Program-made: the position numbers and the translations under genes
DNA from: an uncultured Gallionellaceae bacterium
Lineage (GTDB): Bacteria; Pseudomonadota; Gammaproteobacteria; Burkholderiales; Sulfuricellaceae
Length of the DNA: 7,146 nucleotides
Reading direction: 5' to 3'
NCBI GenBank assembly: GCA_937873435.1
Contig: CALMWM010000284.1
Location: 1 to 7,146 of the forward strand
Shown here: piece after piece, positions 6,407-7,146 of the stretch
Numbering within the stretch: position 1 is the first letter of the stretch
How the letters are laid out: every line of letters begins with the position of its first letter
The notes under the pieces: generated by a model
Told to the model about the DNA's origin: nothing
The model's input: the letters and a program-made list of their open reading frames with translations, nothing else
Database searches by the model: none

Positions 6407-7007
6407 CGATCACGTCCGCGCCTTTCGGCGGGGTAAAGCGGAACACGTCGGGCGCCAGCTTGGGGTTGCGTTCCAGCGCGGAGAATTTGATGATCGTGGT
6501 CTGGCCGAAATGGTCGCGCAGTTCCATCACTTCCAGCATGTCCCCGTTGAAGCCCATGCGCACCAGCTCGAAACTGCTGTCCTGGCCCTTGGGGGTGGCT
6601 TCCAGCCATTCCAGGGTGCCCCGTTTGCCGATGTCCTTGAGGTCGAAATATTTTTCGATTTCGTTCTTGCCCGCCAGCAGTGCGGCAGGCGAGCCGCCGA
6701 TGGCCTGGTCGAGTTTCTTGACGGTGACCTGCTTCAGGTCGGGATCGTACAGCCACAGTTTGACGCCGTCGCCGACGATGGTCTGCTGGTAGGGCCGCTC
6801 GTAGAGCCAGCGGAATTTGCCGGGGCGGGCGAATTCCATGGTGCCGCTGGCTTCCTGCACGGTGGCCATTTTCTTGTCGAGCACCATCTGGCGGAACTGC
6901 GCGCGCGCGGTCTGGGTGTGCTGGACGAAGGCTTTCAGCGCGTCGATGCTGGTGGCGCAGACTGAGAAAGGGAATAGCAGGGCCAACAAGAGCAAGCGGG
7001 ATTTCAT
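6399..7007 (-). CDS. lolA: LolA, periplasmic outer-membrane lipoprotein carrier
   Basis: This 202-residue protein has the usual LolA length. It accepts lipoproteins from the LolCDE exporter in the inner membrane and carries them across the periplasm to the outer membrane (LolB where present). Residues 1-18 form a Sec signal peptide: K2 and R4, then a hydrophobic run, with likely cleavage after A18 (V16-x-A18). Family features follow: the GTMEFARPGKFRW strand pair (55-67), the GDGVKLWLYDPDLKQV block (79-94) and the C-terminal FRFTPPKGADVI (189-200). The ATG lies 4 bases after the ftsK stop, and the end overlaps rarA by 8 bases, so the three genes are probably co-transcribed. Confidence 0.96.
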   Translation of the reverse strand: MKSRLLLLALLFPFSVCATSIDALKAFVQHTQTARAQFRQMVLDKKMATVQEASGTMEFARPGKFRWLYERPYQQTIVGDGVKLWLYDPDLKQVTVKKLDQAIGGSPAALLAGKNEIEKYFDLKDIGKRGTLEWLEATPKGQDSSFELVRMGFNGDMLEVMELRDHFGQTTIIKFSALERNPKLAPDVFRFTPPKGADVIGE

Positions 7008-7011
7008 CAGG

Positions 7012-7146
7012 TTATTCTCGGTTAGGGGCCAGTACTTCGCGGTTGCCGTTGCTCTGCATGGTGGAAACCAGGCCAGCGCGTTCCATGTCTTCGATCAGGC
7101 GGGCGGCGCGGTTGTAGCCGATGCGCAGCTGGCGTTGTACCTGGGA
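7012..7146 (-). CDS. ftsK: FtsK DNA translocase, C-terminal gamma domain (5' part beyond window)
   Basis: Only the last 44 codons and the TAA stop (7012-7014) are inside the window. The visible part, with LRIGYNRAARLIEDMERAGL (7-26 of the fragment) and a closing NREVLAPNRE, is the winged-helix gamma domain that reads the oriented KOPS sequences and contacts XerD. FtsK pumps chromosome ends at the division septum so that dimers are resolved at dif. The position directly before lolA matches the common proteobacterial order. Confidence 0.93.
   Translation of the reverse strand, partial: SQVQRQLRIGYNRAARLIEDMERAGLVSTMQSNGNREVLAPNRE

Noticed and set aside
6954..6959. Cys17 of LolA as a lipobox cysteine.
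   Set aside because: The preceding residues are F-S-V, without the small residue needed before the cysteine. LolA is a soluble periplasmic protein, and V16-C17-A18 fits ordinary signal peptidase I cleavage.
6126..6965. A 279-codon plus-strand frame.
   Set aside because: It is antisense to the start of rarA and most of lolA, both confidently identified, and spans their junction.

Overview
The window looks like a piece of a Gram-negative, probably betaproteobacterial, chromosome. All five real genes lie on the minus strand, so the text is read from the right end to the left. At the right (7146 down to 5096) is a conserved housekeeping block: the last 44 codons of ftsK (DNA translocase), lolA (periplasmic lipoprotein chaperone) and rarA (AAA+ replication-fork ATPase). 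ftsK and lolA are 4 bases apart, and lolA and rarA overlap by 8 bases, as in a tight operon. In many betaproteobacteria this block is followed by serS. Here something else follows, which suggests an accessory insertion at this site (inference from known gene order).

Between rarA and the next gene lie 294 bases of regulatory DNA. Next to the rarA stop is an imperfect palindromic element (5031-5090) resembling dispersed REP-type repeats. An 8-bp perfect inverted repeat follows (4932-4950). Then come six copies of a 9-bp box, consensus TGTGTCGAT, each with at most one mismatch, in strictly alternating orientation (4821-4917). Their cores are 21, 9, 21, 19 and 21 bp apart, close to whole helical turns. 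A perfect 17-bp palindrome made by two of the boxes is exactly the spacer between a -35-like TTGACG and a -10-like TAGACT pointing at the next gene.

That gene (3680-4801) encodes a 373-residue Fic-family protein, probably an AMP transferase. It has a complete HPFxDGNGRxxR motif, an N-terminal autoinhibitory motif and a winged-helix-like C-terminus. After 188 bases comes a very large gene (3491 to beyond the left edge, at least 1163 codons). I translated it line by line and found no stop. It starts at a GTG with a good ribosome-binding site. Its product has an N-terminal PD-(D/E)xK-type nuclease-like domain (E41, D62, Q82-V-K84), then a STAND/NACHT-like NTPase (Walker A 287-294, Walker B 385-391), then a long alpha-helical region with TPR-like character. 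This is the layout of Avs-type antiphage sensors, although I cannot assign a named subtype.

The most interesting content is therefore a candidate two-gene defence module, Fic enzyme plus nuclease-STAND sensor, placed downstream of rarA and headed by an unusually ordered operator array. A natural hypothesis is that the Fic protein or its winged helix binds the boxes and keeps the module repressed, and that its enzyme activity may modify the STAND partner or a host target. The sequence shows the parts; the functional link is inference. The 3' end of the large gene, and whatever follows it, lies outside the window.
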